Source: DSAR01 sp034437315 (GTDB lineage Bacteria > Chloroflexota > Anaerolineae > B4-G1). Taken from it: 19,326 nucleotides of DNA. The position numbers and the translations under genes were made by a program. The first letter of the stretch is position 1, and the number at the start of each line of letters is the position of its first letter. A model generated the notes under the pieces. That model had not been told where the DNA came from and searched no databases. It saw only the letters and a program-made list of their open reading frames with translations. The stretch is from the NCBI GenBank assembly GCA_034437315.1, contig DAOTUC010000224.1, positions 1 to 19,326 on the forward strand. Reading direction: 5' to 3'. Of the stretch, positions 5,505-11,746 are shown one piece after another.

Positions 5505-6668
5505 TTAGCGTTTGCCCAACGGGCTGATCCGGCGCAGGTCCGAGACGACCGCCGCGACCGCCTCCACGATTGCGTCCACGTGCGCCTCTTCGTTGAAACG
5601 CCCGAAGGTGAAGCGCACGGACCCGTGGGCCCGTTCGTGATCGCCGCCAATCGCCCGGATGACGTGGCTGGCCTCCAGCGAGCGGCTGAAACAGGCGGAA
5701 CCGGTGCTGACGGCGAAACCGCGCATATCCAGATGCAAGAGCAGCGATTCCCCCTCGACGAAACGGAACGAGATGTTGGCGTTGTGGGGCAAGCGCTGGA
5801 GCGGATGCCCGTTCACGCGGGTGTTCGGTATCTCCAATAACGAGGCCGTCAACCGCTCGCGCATGGCCTGCAAGCGCGCGGTCTCCTCCGGCGTAATCAA
5901 TTCGACCGCCTTGGCGAAACCCACAGCGCCGGGGATGTTCTCCACGCCCGGCCGCAGGTCGAACTCCTGGAAACCGCCGTCCATCCACTTGCGGATCGGT
6001 GTACCTTCCCGCACGTACAACCCGCCGATCCCTTTCGGGCCGTGAATGGTGTGGGCCGAGACGGTCATCAGGTCGACCGGCGTATCCCGCACGTCCAGGG
6101 GGACGCGGGGAAAGCTGTGGGTCGCGTCGGTGTGAAAAAGCACGTCTTTCTCGCGGCACATCTCGCCAATCGCCTGCAAGTCCTGCATCACGCCAATCTC
6201 TTGATTGGCCGCCTGGATGGAGACGAGGGGCGTCTCCGGCGTGATCGCCTCGCGCAGGTGATCGAGATCGATACGTCCATCCTCGTCCACCGAGGCGTAC
6301 ACAATCTCAAAGCCCTGTTTGCCCAATGCGCGGGCGCTATAAAGCACGGGGAAATCCTCGATGGGGCTGACGACGATGCGCCGGCCTTTCTTTTCCGCCA
6401 GGGCCGCCGCCGCGCCTTTGACGGCCAAATTGCTCGATTCGGTGCTCCCGGACGTGAAGATGAATTCCTCGGCCGATGCGCCCAATGCGTCGGCGATCTG
6501 GGCGCGCGCCTCGTCCAGCGCGTCTCGCGCGTCTATGCCCAGCGAGTATCCGAACTGGGACGTGGCGACGGCGTACACGTCGAAGAAATAGGGCTGCATC
6601 GCTTCCAGAACCCGCTCATCCAACCGCGTCGCGGCCGCGTTATCGAGATAGACGACCTCTTGGAACAT
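5505..6668 (-). CDS. NifS/IscS-like protein lacking the PLP lysine
   Basis: This 387-residue class-V aminotransferase-fold protein aligns with NifS/IscS along its length: VVYLDNAAAT (6-15), FTSGSTESSNLA (71-82), EIGVMQDL (157-164), FHTDATHS (178-185), SAHTIHGPKGIGGLYV (204-219), the Cys loop STGSACFSRSLE (321-332, Cys326) and RFTFGRF (353-359). Several cofactor positions are changed. The Schiff-base lysine of SAHK-I is Thr207 (codon ACC on the minus strand). The catalytic His that follows IE is Asp105 (SPIEDFPVL). The Gln of VDAAQ is His184. The mobile Cys and PLP-phosphate region remain. Family knowledge: Archaeoglobus fulgidus IscS also lacks the lysine and still forms a complex with IscU. 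This protein therefore probably does not do classical PLP desulfuration. It has a strong ribosome binding site (GGGAGGAAAGC) and its own promoter, and is first in the operon. Confidence 0.85.
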   Translation of the reverse strand: MFQEVVYLDNAAATRLDERVLEAMQPYFFDVYAVATSQFGYSLGIDARDALDEARAQIADALGASAEEFIFTSGSTESSNLAVKGAAAALAEKKGRRIVVSPIEDFPVLYSARALGKQGFEIVYASVDEDGRIDLDHLREAITPETPLVSIQAANQEIGVMQDLQAIGEMCREKDVLFHTDATHSFPRVPLDVRDTPVDLMTVSAHTIHGPKGIGGLYVREGTPIRKWMDGGFQEFDLRPGVENIPGAVGFAKAVELITPEETARLQAMRERLTASLLEIPNTRVNGHPLQRLPHNANISFRFVEGESLLLHLDMRGFAVSTGSACFSRSLEASHVIRAIGGDHERAHGSVRFTFGRFNEEAHVDAIVEAVAAVVSDLRRISPLGKR

Positions 6669-6720
6669 GCTTTCCTCCCTCTTTCGATAGCTTTGATTTT
6701 CTTCAGGCTAATCTGGGCAA

Positions 6721-6749
6721 AGTGTAACACAATCGAATAATAAAGTCAA
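6721..6749 (-). promoter_or_regulatory. Sigma70-type promoter of the NifS-IscU-TusA-rubrerythrin operon
   Basis: On the minus strand TTGACT (6749-6744) and TACACT (6726-6721) are separated by 17 bases, an almost ideal housekeeping promoter. Transcription would start near 6713, about 45 bases before the ATG at 6668. No clear operator palindrome overlaps it. Confidence 0.7.
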
Positions 6750-6838
6750 TACCCATCTGTTAAATTTACATTAGAATTCGGGCAGTCCCCCGCTTGGATT
6801 TTGGCTCTTTGGGATTTCGCATGGCGCCAGCCGCGCTC

Positions 6839-6877
6839 GGCTCGGATTGCGTGCAACCTACGGTTGCCATCCGAGCC
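6839..6877. repeat. Intergenic hairpin (9 + 6 bp arms)
   Basis: GGCTCGGAT (6839-6847) pairs with ATCCGAGCC (6869-6877). Inside it GCAACC (6853-6858) pairs with GGTTGC (6862-6867) around a TAC loop, with a 5-base bulge on the left and a 1-base bulge on the right. It resembles a mobile REP-type palindrome. Confidence 0.6.
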
Positions 6878-6914
6878 ACATTTGGGGATACGATGACGCT
6901 GCGCCACTAACAAC

Positions 6915-6931
6915 GGGGATCGGCAATCCCC
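6915..6931. repeat. Small hairpin GGGGAT/ATCCCC
   Basis: A perfect 6-bp stem (6915-6920 with 6926-6931) encloses the loop CGGCA. The GGAT...GGCAATCC layout is shared with the other palindromes between 6839 and 7379. Confidence 0.5.
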
Positions 6932-6954
6932 TTAGAGCGGAACCATGCAAAACC

Positions 6955-7149
6955 CTAAAGAGCCGTGGTTTCGAGATAGTCCATCTGCTCGACGCCGAAG
7001 GGCCACACCAGCGCCACGTCGCGGCGGCGGCTGAGGTAGGTCTCGCCGCCGTCGTCGCTCAGACCAATCTTGTTCTTGAAGGCGGTGTAGCTGTCGGGCA
7101 GGAATTCCTTGTTGTTGACGAATTGCACGAACTTGTCTTTGTCGAAGAG
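6955..7149 (-). pseudogene. DNA adenine methyltransferase fragment (type III Mod-like)
   Basis: Read leftward from 7149 the frame gives LFDKDKFVQFVNNKEFLPDS, then YTAFKNKIGLSDDGGETYLS, RRRDVALVWPFGVEQMDYLE and TTAL before TAG at 6957-6955. The segment 'F-V-N-N-K-E-F-L-P-D-S-Y-T-x-F-K-N-K-I-G-L' followed by 'D-V-A-L-V-W-P-F/Y' is characteristic of site-specific adenine methyltransferases of the type III Mod-like group. There it lies outside the DPPY and FxGxG motifs, neither of which is present here. Only about 64 residues survive, and there is no start codon with a ribosome binding site. At its upstream edge (7149) the reading frame runs directly into a GTAGGACGGATTGGCA repeat, so the rest was probably lost when the repeat region formed. 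It codes for no functional enzyme. Family assignment is from memory of the conserved block. Confidence 0.65.
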
Positions 7150-7246
7150 TAGGACGGATTGGCAATCTGTCTACAGAAAAATGCTTGCGAATACGTGATC
7201 GACTCGCTGACATTGATGGTGTAGGACGGATTGGCATTCGCCTTAC
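7149..7246. repeat. Two copies of a GTAGGACGGATTGGCA palindrome
   Basis: The 16 bases GTAGGACGGATTGGCA occur at 7149-7164 and 7221-7236. The first copy continues into CAATCTGTCTAC (to 7174), forming a near-perfect hairpin. The second continues into CATTCGCCTTAC (to 7246), a more diverged hairpin. This is a dispersed REP-like element in two states of decay. Confidence 0.65.
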
Positions 7247-7256
7247 ATTACCCCGG

Positions 7257-7272
7257 TTTATTGAGAAGATAC
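7257..7272 (+). repeat. 16-bp repeat, second copy of 3888-3903
   Basis: TTTATTGAGAAGATAC is identical to the copy at 3888-3903. Confidence 0.6.
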
Positions 7273-7287
7273 CACGCTTACACCCTG

Positions 7288-7379
7288 TAGCGCGGATTGC
7301 ACGCGACTTTGGTCGCCTCTGCCAGTTTCGCGCAATACCATTCCGCGCTATGCCCACGCGGGATGTATGGGCAATCCGC
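7288..7379. repeat. Overlapping 9-bp inverted repeats
   Basis: TAGCGCGGA (7288-7296) is the reverse complement of 7342-7350. The overlapping GCGGATTGC (7292-7300) is the reverse complement of 7371-7379. The two pairings compete, so it is either a decayed nested palindrome or two merged elements. No gene lies in the 7247-7451 stretch. Confidence 0.5.
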
Positions 7380-7451
7380 AATCCTCGCACTCGCAAACCA
7401 TTATAGACAAATTCCAATTTTAGACAAGACCCCCGAAAAATTTCGAGCCCA

Positions 7452-7480
7452 ACTGCAAAGATGAAAATTTGTGGTATAAT
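7452..7480 (+). promoter_or_regulatory. Probable extended -10 promoter of the N-ATPase operon
   Basis: A perfect TATAAT (7475-7480) is preceded by TGG (7472-7474), giving an extended -10 box. The -35 region 17 bases upstream (ACTGCA, 7452-7457) is weak, as is common with extended -10 promoters. Transcription would start near 7487, leaving a leader of about 43 bases before the atpD start. Confidence 0.6.
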
Positions 7481-7529
7481 AACACCTTGATTTAGCGTTC
7501 ACAAGACGAAAGAGAGGAGAGAAAACCTC

Positions 7530-8954
7530 TTGCCAAGTACGCCAAGCAAAGGAACCATCGCCCGAATCGCCGGCGTCGTCGTCGACGCCGAATTCCCATC
7601 CGGCGAATTGCCCAGCATCCATAACGCCTTGCTCATCCAACGAGAAGAGAGACCCGAACTCGTCGTCGAGGTCCAGGAACACATCAACCCACATACCATC
7701 CGAGCTATCGCGATGGGGAACACGTCGGGGCTGCGCCGGGGCCTGACAGTGCACGACACCGGGCAACCCATCCGCGTCCCCGTGGGCCGGGCGACGTTGG
7801 GCCGGATGTTCAACGTGCTCGGGGAACCGATAGACGGAGAACCCGCCCTGTCCAACGTCGCCCGGCGACCAATTCACACCAAGTCGCCAGCCTTGAGCGA
7901 ACAAAGCGTCGCCACTGCTCCCTTCGTCACCGGCGTCAAGGCCATCGACCTGCTGACGCCCTATCCCCAGGGCGGGAAAATCGGTCTCTTCGGCGGCGCC
8001 GGCGTGGGCAAGACGCTGTTGATGATCGAGTTGATGCGTCACACCATCAGCGAGCACGAGGGGATCGCGCTCTTCGCCGGCGTGGGCGAGCGCAGCCGCG
8101 AGGGAAACGACCTGTGGCGCGAGATGCAGCGCAGCGACGTGATGGAGAACACCGTCCTCGTCTTCGGCCAGATGAAAGAACCGCCGGGCGCCAGGCTGCG
8201 AACGCCGCTCACCGCGCTGACAATGGCCGAGTACTTCCGCGACCAGGAGGGGCGACAGGTGCTGCTCTTCATCGACAACATCTTCCGCTACATCCAGGCC
8301 GGCGCCGAAGTTTCGGCTTTACTTGGGAGATTGCCTAGCGCCGTAGGCTACCAACCCACGCTGGAGAGCGAGATGGGCGAACTCCAGGAACGTATCACCA
8401 CCACCAGCCGGGGCAGCATCACGTCGATCCAGGCGGTCTACGTGCCGGCCGACGACCTGACCGATCCGGCCGTGGTGGCGACCTTCGCCCACCTGGACGC
8501 CGCGACCATTCTCTCGCGCCAACAGGCCAGCCAGGGCCTCTACCCGTCCATCGATCCGCTCCAGTCGAACAGCTCACTCCTCACAGACGATGGCGTGGGC
8601 CGGCGACACCTCGAGATCGCCAACGAGGTGCGCTCATTGCTGGCCCGCTACCAGGAACTCCAGGACGTCATCGCTATCCTGGGCCTGGAGGAATTGAGCG
8701 ACGAGGACCGCTCGACCGTCAACCGGGCCCGTCGATTGCAACGCTTCCTCACCCAACCCTTCTTCGTCTCCGAACCGTTCACCGGTATGACGGGCCGCCA
8801 CGTGAGCCTGGAGGAAACCCTGGACGGATTCGAGGAGATATTGGACGGCCGCCACGACGACCTCCCTGAGCAGGCGTTCTATATGGTGGGGACAATAGAT
8901 GAAGCGGTGCAGAAAGCCCAGGAGATAGCGGAACGAGGGAGCAAACAAGCATGA
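7530..8954 (+). CDS. atpD: N-type ATPase subunit beta
   Basis: This 474-residue catalytic beta subunit of a rotary F-type ATPase has the Walker A motif GGAGVGKT (155-162), the catalytic Glu loop VGERSREGND (185-194), the Walker B region LLFIDNIFRYIQAG, and SALLGRLPSAVGYQPTLESE. The DELSEED-equivalent loop reads LEELSDEDR. In the F1 head it makes or splits ATP. The start is TTG 7530, about 11 bases after AGGAG (7514-7518). No better ATG lies near, and the first ATG in frame comes after conserved N-terminal residues. The gene order that follows (epsilon, Q, R, a, c, b, alpha, gamma) is that of N-ATPases, a laterally spread sub-type that usually co-exists with a standard F-ATPase. The stop overlaps the next start (ATGA). 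Confidence 0.95.
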   Translation: MPSTPSKGTIARIAGVVVDAEFPSGELPSIHNALLIQREERPELVVEVQEHINPHTIRAIAMGNTSGLRRGLTVHDTGQPIRVPVGRATLGRMFNVLGEPIDGEPALSNVARRPIHTKSPALSEQSVATAPFVTGVKAIDLLTPYPQGGKIGLFGGAGVGKTLLMIELMRHTISEHEGIALFAGVGERSREGNDLWREMQRSDVMENTVLVFGQMKEPPGARLRTPLTALTMAEYFRDQEGRQVLLFIDNIFRYIQAGAEVSALLGRLPSAVGYQPTLESEMGELQERITTTSRGSITSIQAVYVPADDLTDPAVVATFAHLDAATILSRQQASQGLYPSIDPLQSNSSLLTDDGVGRRHLEIANEVRSLLARYQELQDVIAILGLEELSDEDRSTVNRARRLQRFLTQPFFVSEPFTGMTGRHVSLEETLDGFEEILDGRHDDLPEQAFYMVGTIDEAVQKAQEIAERGSKQA

Positions 8955-9325
8955 CCATCGCCCCGCTGCGACTGAACGTGGCGACGCCGACCGAGACCAT
9001 CCGCGACGTCAAAGACGTCAAATACGTCCACATCCACCTGGCGGATGGCTATCCCCTCGGCATATACCCCGGACACGCGTCGCTCCTGGCGGAGACAGTC
9101 GCCGGCCCCTTGCGCTACGCCGACGACGCGGGCGAACACACGCTCAATCTGGCGGTCGGCATCTTGTACGTGGACGCTAACGCCGTCCGCATCCTCATCG
9201 GCGAGCAGGCTATGGCGACCGAGAGAGAAATCCCAGACGGGGCTGATACGCGCACCCCTGCCGAAAGCCCGCGCTTCGAGCGCCTGGCGCAAGCGATGTT
9301 AAGCGCGCTGCACGAGAAAACGTAA
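8951..9325 (+). CDS. atpC: N-type ATPase subunit epsilon
   Basis: This 124-residue epsilon subunit consists mainly of the N-terminal beta-sandwich (LRLNVATPTETI; then YPLGIYPGHASLLAET, like the GxxGILPxHAPLLT block; then LNLAVGILYVDANAVRILI). The sequence after about residue 85 is short and diverges into a single helix (RFERLAQAMLSALHEKT) rather than the full helical hairpin that inhibits ATP hydrolysis in some bacteria. The ATG overlaps the beta stop by four bases, so translation is probably coupled. It joins the gamma shaft to the c-ring. Confidence 0.9.
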   Translation: MTIAPLRLNVATPTETIRDVKDVKYVHIHLADGYPLGIYPGHASLLAETVAGPLRYADDAGEHTLNLAVGILYVDANAVRILIGEQAMATEREIPDGADTRTPAESPRFERLAQAMLSALHEKT

Positions 9326-9328
9326 GAG

Positions 9329-9577
9329 ATGAAAAACAAGCAAGGATTGAGCGATCTAGCCAAGGCGTTACAGGCCGCCTCCCTGGGGTGGGACCTGGCT
9401 CTGCCCATCTTCGGCGGCGTCCTGCTGGGGCACGCCCTGGACAATCGCTTGGATACGGGCTACATCTTCACCGTGGGGCTATTGCTGCTGGGCGTATTCG
9501 GCGGCTACTACAACCTGAGCCGCTCGGTCAAACGCATTGAACGACGAAAGACGAATGAGAAATCGAGTGGACGTTGA
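9329..9577 (+). CDS. atpQ: N-type ATPase accessory membrane protein AtpQ (AtpI/AtpZ-like)
   Basis: This 82-residue protein has two membrane segments: LALPIFGGVLLGHALDNRLD, with the Gly/His-rich turn of AtpI/AtpZ-like proteins, and IFTVGLLLLGVFGGYYNL. A basic tail follows (SVKRIERRKTNEK). In N-ATPase operons the third gene is an AtpI-related protein called AtpQ, thought to help c-ring assembly or cation supply. The start is ATG 9329, three bases after the epsilon stop. The name comes from gene position plus topology, since the sequence alone is only weakly diagnostic. Confidence 0.8.
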   Translation: MKNKQGLSDLAKALQAASLGWDLALPIFGGVLLGHALDNRLDTGYIFTVGLLLLGVFGGYYNLSRSVKRIERRKTNEKSSGR

Positions 9578-9578
9578 T

Positions 9579-9920
9579 ATGTGGATCTGGCTACTGGTGG
9601 GCGTGCTGCTGGGCGGGTTAAACGGCCTGATGACCTACTGGACCGTCTCCCGTTTGCGCCCCGGCGCGCCGCCTCAAAGCGCTATGCTGATCCTGGGAGG
9701 CGCGCCCCTGCGCTGGGGGCTCGTCACCGTCGCGTTGATCCTGGCGCTCCGGCGCGGCGTCGGGCCCGCTTTACTGACCTTCGCCGGGCTAGAGCTGACC
9801 CGCTGGGGATTGGTGATCCTCGTGGGCGTCCGACCAGACATCTTCCAAATCAACACGGATATGCAGGATTTACAGATCAAGCGCCCGACTGACGCAGAAA
9901 CGCTTAGCAACAGGAGTTAA
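9579..9920 (+). CDS. atpR: N-type ATPase-specific membrane protein AtpR
   Basis: This is a 113-residue protein with three predicted membrane helices (WIWLLVGVLLGGLNGLMTYW; APLRWGLVTVALILALRR; ALLTFAGLELTRWGLVILVG) and a hydrophilic C-terminal tail. The paired LRWG/TRWG segments with membrane-embedded arginines match AtpR, which occurs only in N-ATPase operons and is thought to contact the c-subunit carboxylates during ring assembly. ATG 9579 is chosen because it follows the AtpQ stop (TGA, 9575-9577) by one base. Upstream in-frame ATGs at 9537 and 9555 would add hydrophilic residues and overlap AtpQ. Confidence 0.85.
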   Translation: MWIWLLVGVLLGGLNGLMTYWTVSRLRPGAPPQSAMLILGGAPLRWGLVTVALILALRRGVGPALLTFAGLELTRWGLVILVGVRPDIFQINTDMQDLQIKRPTDAETLSNRS

Positions 9921-9923
9921 ACA

Positions 9924-10607
9924 ATGGATGGGTTCTTCCCCCAAGAAGTGTTTTCGATCCTCGGTATCGGGATCACCAACACCGTGGTCTCGACCTGGAT
10001 AATGATGGTCATCATCACCGCTGTGGTGCTCCTCCTCCGTCGCCTCGCCCCATCCGCCCTGGAGATGGCGATTGAGGGCCTGAGCGGCATGCTCGCGGAC
10101 CTGATGAAACGCCCTGTAGAACCCTACCTCCCCTTCCTGGGCGCCTTGGTCCTCTTCATCGGTTTCGCCAATATCCTCAGCGTGCTGCCATATCTCCCAC
10201 TGCCCAACGGGAAAATGATCGCCATCATCTCACCCACCCGCGACATCAACACACCGGCCGCCCTGGCGATTACCGTCTTCTTCGCCGTCCACTACTTCGG
10301 CGTCCAATCACAAGGCGCGTGGGACTATTTCAAAGACCTGGCCTCCCCCATCTACTTACTCCCCTTGACGCTTCCACTGGAAATCTTCGGGCAACTGAGC
10401 CGCACCCTCTCGCTCGCCGTGCGTCTCTTTGGCAACATCATCAGCCTCGACATGGTCGTCGCCGTCATCTTCATGCTCGTCCCCCTGATCGCCCCACTCC
10501 CGTTGACCGGGCTGAATGTATTCACGGGGGTTTTACAGGCGTACATTTTCACCTCCCTGGCTGCCGTCTTCATCAGTCAGGGGTTAGAAGACATTGAAGC
10601 AGAATAA
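9924..10607 (+). CDS. atpB: N-type ATPase subunit a
   Basis: This 227-residue hydrophobic stator subunit a has five to six membrane helices. The essential Arg for ion translocation lies in SLAVRLFGNIISLDM (about 168-182). The last helices read LNVFTGVLQAYIFTSLAAVF, the family's conserved C-terminal channel region with Gln and Tyr. The protein ends in an acidic tail (EDIEAE). A ribosome binding site (AGGAG) precedes ATG 9924, three bases after the AtpR stop. It forms the two half-channels next to the c-ring in the membrane. Confidence 0.95.
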   Translation: MDGFFPQEVFSILGIGITNTVVSTWIMMVIITAVVLLLRRLAPSALEMAIEGLSGMLADLMKRPVEPYLPFLGALVLFIGFANILSVLPYLPLPNGKMIAIISPTRDINTPAALAITVFFAVHYFGVQSQGAWDYFKDLASPIYLLPLTLPLEIFGQLSRTLSLAVRLFGNIISLDMVVAVIFMLVPLIAPLPLTGLNVFTGVLQAYIFTSLAAVFISQGLEDIEAE

Positions 10608-10610
10608 CCG

Positions 10611-10636
10611 TTCATCTGATTGGCTTCATCTGATTG
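10611..10636 (+). promoter_or_regulatory. Duplicated 12-mer in the only long gap before atpE
   Basis: TTCATCTGATTG is present twice (10611-10622 and 10625-10636) in the 71-base gap between atpB and atpE. Every other junction in the ATPase operon is overlapping or only a few bases long. An AAAGGAAC ribosome binding site follows before ATG 10679. The extra leader may raise translation of the c subunit, which is needed in many copies. Confidence 0.4.
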
Positions 10637-10678
10637 AAAACGACAAACTTGAACAGACCAATAGAAAGGAACTAAATT

Positions 10679-10960
10679 ATGACAGAAATGGACCCTGGAA
10701 CGTTAATCACCCTCACCACCATCGTCATCTCTGGCGTCGGCATCCTGTTGGGATGCATCCTCCCGGCCGTCGTGGAGGGTCGAGCGGTGCTCAAAGCGCT
10801 GGAAGGGATGACCCGTCAACCCGAAGTCGCCGGCGATCTGCGCACGACGCTCATCGTCGCAATGGCGCTGCTCGAATCGACCGCCATCTACGTCCTGCTG
10901 GTCATCCTGATCCTGATCTTCGCCAACCCCATGCTCGATCGCTTCTTCCCCGGAGGATAG
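10679..10960 (+). CDS. atpE: N-type ATPase subunit c (two-carboxylate form)
   Basis: This 93-residue hairpin proteolipid has helix 1 (about 8-44), the polar loop RQPE (46-49) and helix 2 (about 54-83). The ion carboxylate is E66 in ALLESTAIYVLLV. The following S67, T68 and Y71 match the Na+-binding set of the Ilyobacter tartaricus c subunit (E-S-T...Y). At the helix 1 position of the usual Na+-ligand Gln there is E33 (LPAVVEGRAVLKALE), so each hairpin has two carboxylates. Double-Glu c subunits are known in N-ATPases, and whether they carry Na+ or H+ is debated, so the coupling ion cannot be fixed from sequence. The length and the E33 place it with the N-type rotors. The ATG follows AAAGGAAC. 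Confidence 0.95.
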   Translation: MTEMDPGTLITLTTIVISGVGILLGCILPAVVEGRAVLKALEGMTRQPEVAGDLRTTLIVAMALLESTAIYVLLVILILIFANPMLDRFFPGG

Positions 10961-10963
10961 CGG

Positions 10964-11746
10964 ATGCTGAACCTCAACCTGACGACCATCGTCATACAGA
11001 TCGCCAACTTCCTCGTCATGGCCGGCGTTCTCTATTACCTTCTCTTCCGGCCGATGATGAAGCATGCTAGAGAACAGGCGATGGAAAAAGAGCGCTTGAT
11101 GCGAGAACTGGCCGAAGAACGCCAGGAAGTCAAAGCTCAACGCGCCGATCTGGCGGATCGGCTTTCCGACGCGGAGGAAGAAGCCGAACGCATCATCAAC
11201 CGGGCCCGGAATCGCGCCGAGCAGGCGCGAACAGAACTACTCGAAGAAGCAAACGAAGAGATCGAACGCATGCTATCCGAAACCCACATCGACGTGCGAC
11301 GTATGCGACGACAGGCGATGGATGAGTTCCACGACGAATTGCTGGACGCCATACTCTCCGTCAGCCAGCACGTGATCGCTCGCGTCGCCCCTGACGTCAC
11401 GCACAACGCCCTGGTTCAACAGCTCAACGAGCGTATCTGGGAGATGGGGCGCAGCGATATGGAGCACGTCGAGGCCTTCCGCGTCTCTCTGGGCGACCGT
11501 GAGCCGACCGCCTACGTCACCAGCGCCCAATCCCTTTCATCGGAACAACAAGGGGAACTCGCCCGCACCCTGACCGCTCTGGCCGATCGCCACGTCGACC
11601 TGGAGCTTCGCACCGACGCCACCCTGGCCGCCGGCCTCCGCGTCCGCCTGGAGGATATCGTGATCGACAACACCATCGCCGGGCAATTGCAAGAACTTCG
11701 CGAAAGCGTCGCCCAGGCGCTCAAGGAAGACATGGAGAATGAATGA
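10964..11746 (+). CDS. atpF: N-type ATPase subunit b with delta-like C-terminal domain
   Basis: This 260-residue subunit begins with one membrane helix (TTIVIQIANFLVMAGVLYYL, 7-26). A long Glu/Arg-rich coiled coil covers about 35-130. From about 165 it contains an OSCP/delta-like domain: VTSAQSLSSEQQGELARTL, the strand HVDLELRTDATLAAGLRVRL, and VIDNTIAGQLQELRES, matching the C-terminal half of subunit delta (AtpH). N-ATPase operons lack atpH, and the long b subunit is thought to replace it, which fits here. It forms the peripheral stalk linking subunit a to the alpha/beta head. The start is three bases after atpE and the stop overlaps atpA by four bases. Confidence 0.92.
   Translation: MLNLNLTTIVIQIANFLVMAGVLYYLLFRPMMKHAREQAMEKERLMRELAEERQEVKAQRADLADRLSDAEEEAERIINRARNRAEQARTELLEEANEEIERMLSETHIDVRRMRRQAMDEFHDELLDAILSVSQHVIARVAPDVTHNALVQQLNERIWEMGRSDMEHVEAFRVSLGDREPTAYVTSAQSLSSEQQGELARTLTALADRHVDLELRTDATLAAGLRVRLEDIVIDNTIAGQLQELRESVAQALKEDMENE

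Larger units (their letters stand above)
6750..6954. other. Gap with palindromes, no gene
   Basis: No coding frame here is credible. Two hairpins are described separately (6839-6877 and 6915-6931). Confidence 0.5.

Noticed and set aside
6042..6740. Plus-strand 232-codon frame opposite the NifS-like gene
   Set aside because: It is a shadow of the conserved minus-strand gene and has no recognisable domain.
6932..7417. Minus-strand 161-codon frame over the methyltransferase relic
   Set aside because: It is in a different frame from the methyltransferase-like sequence and crosses several palindromic repeats.
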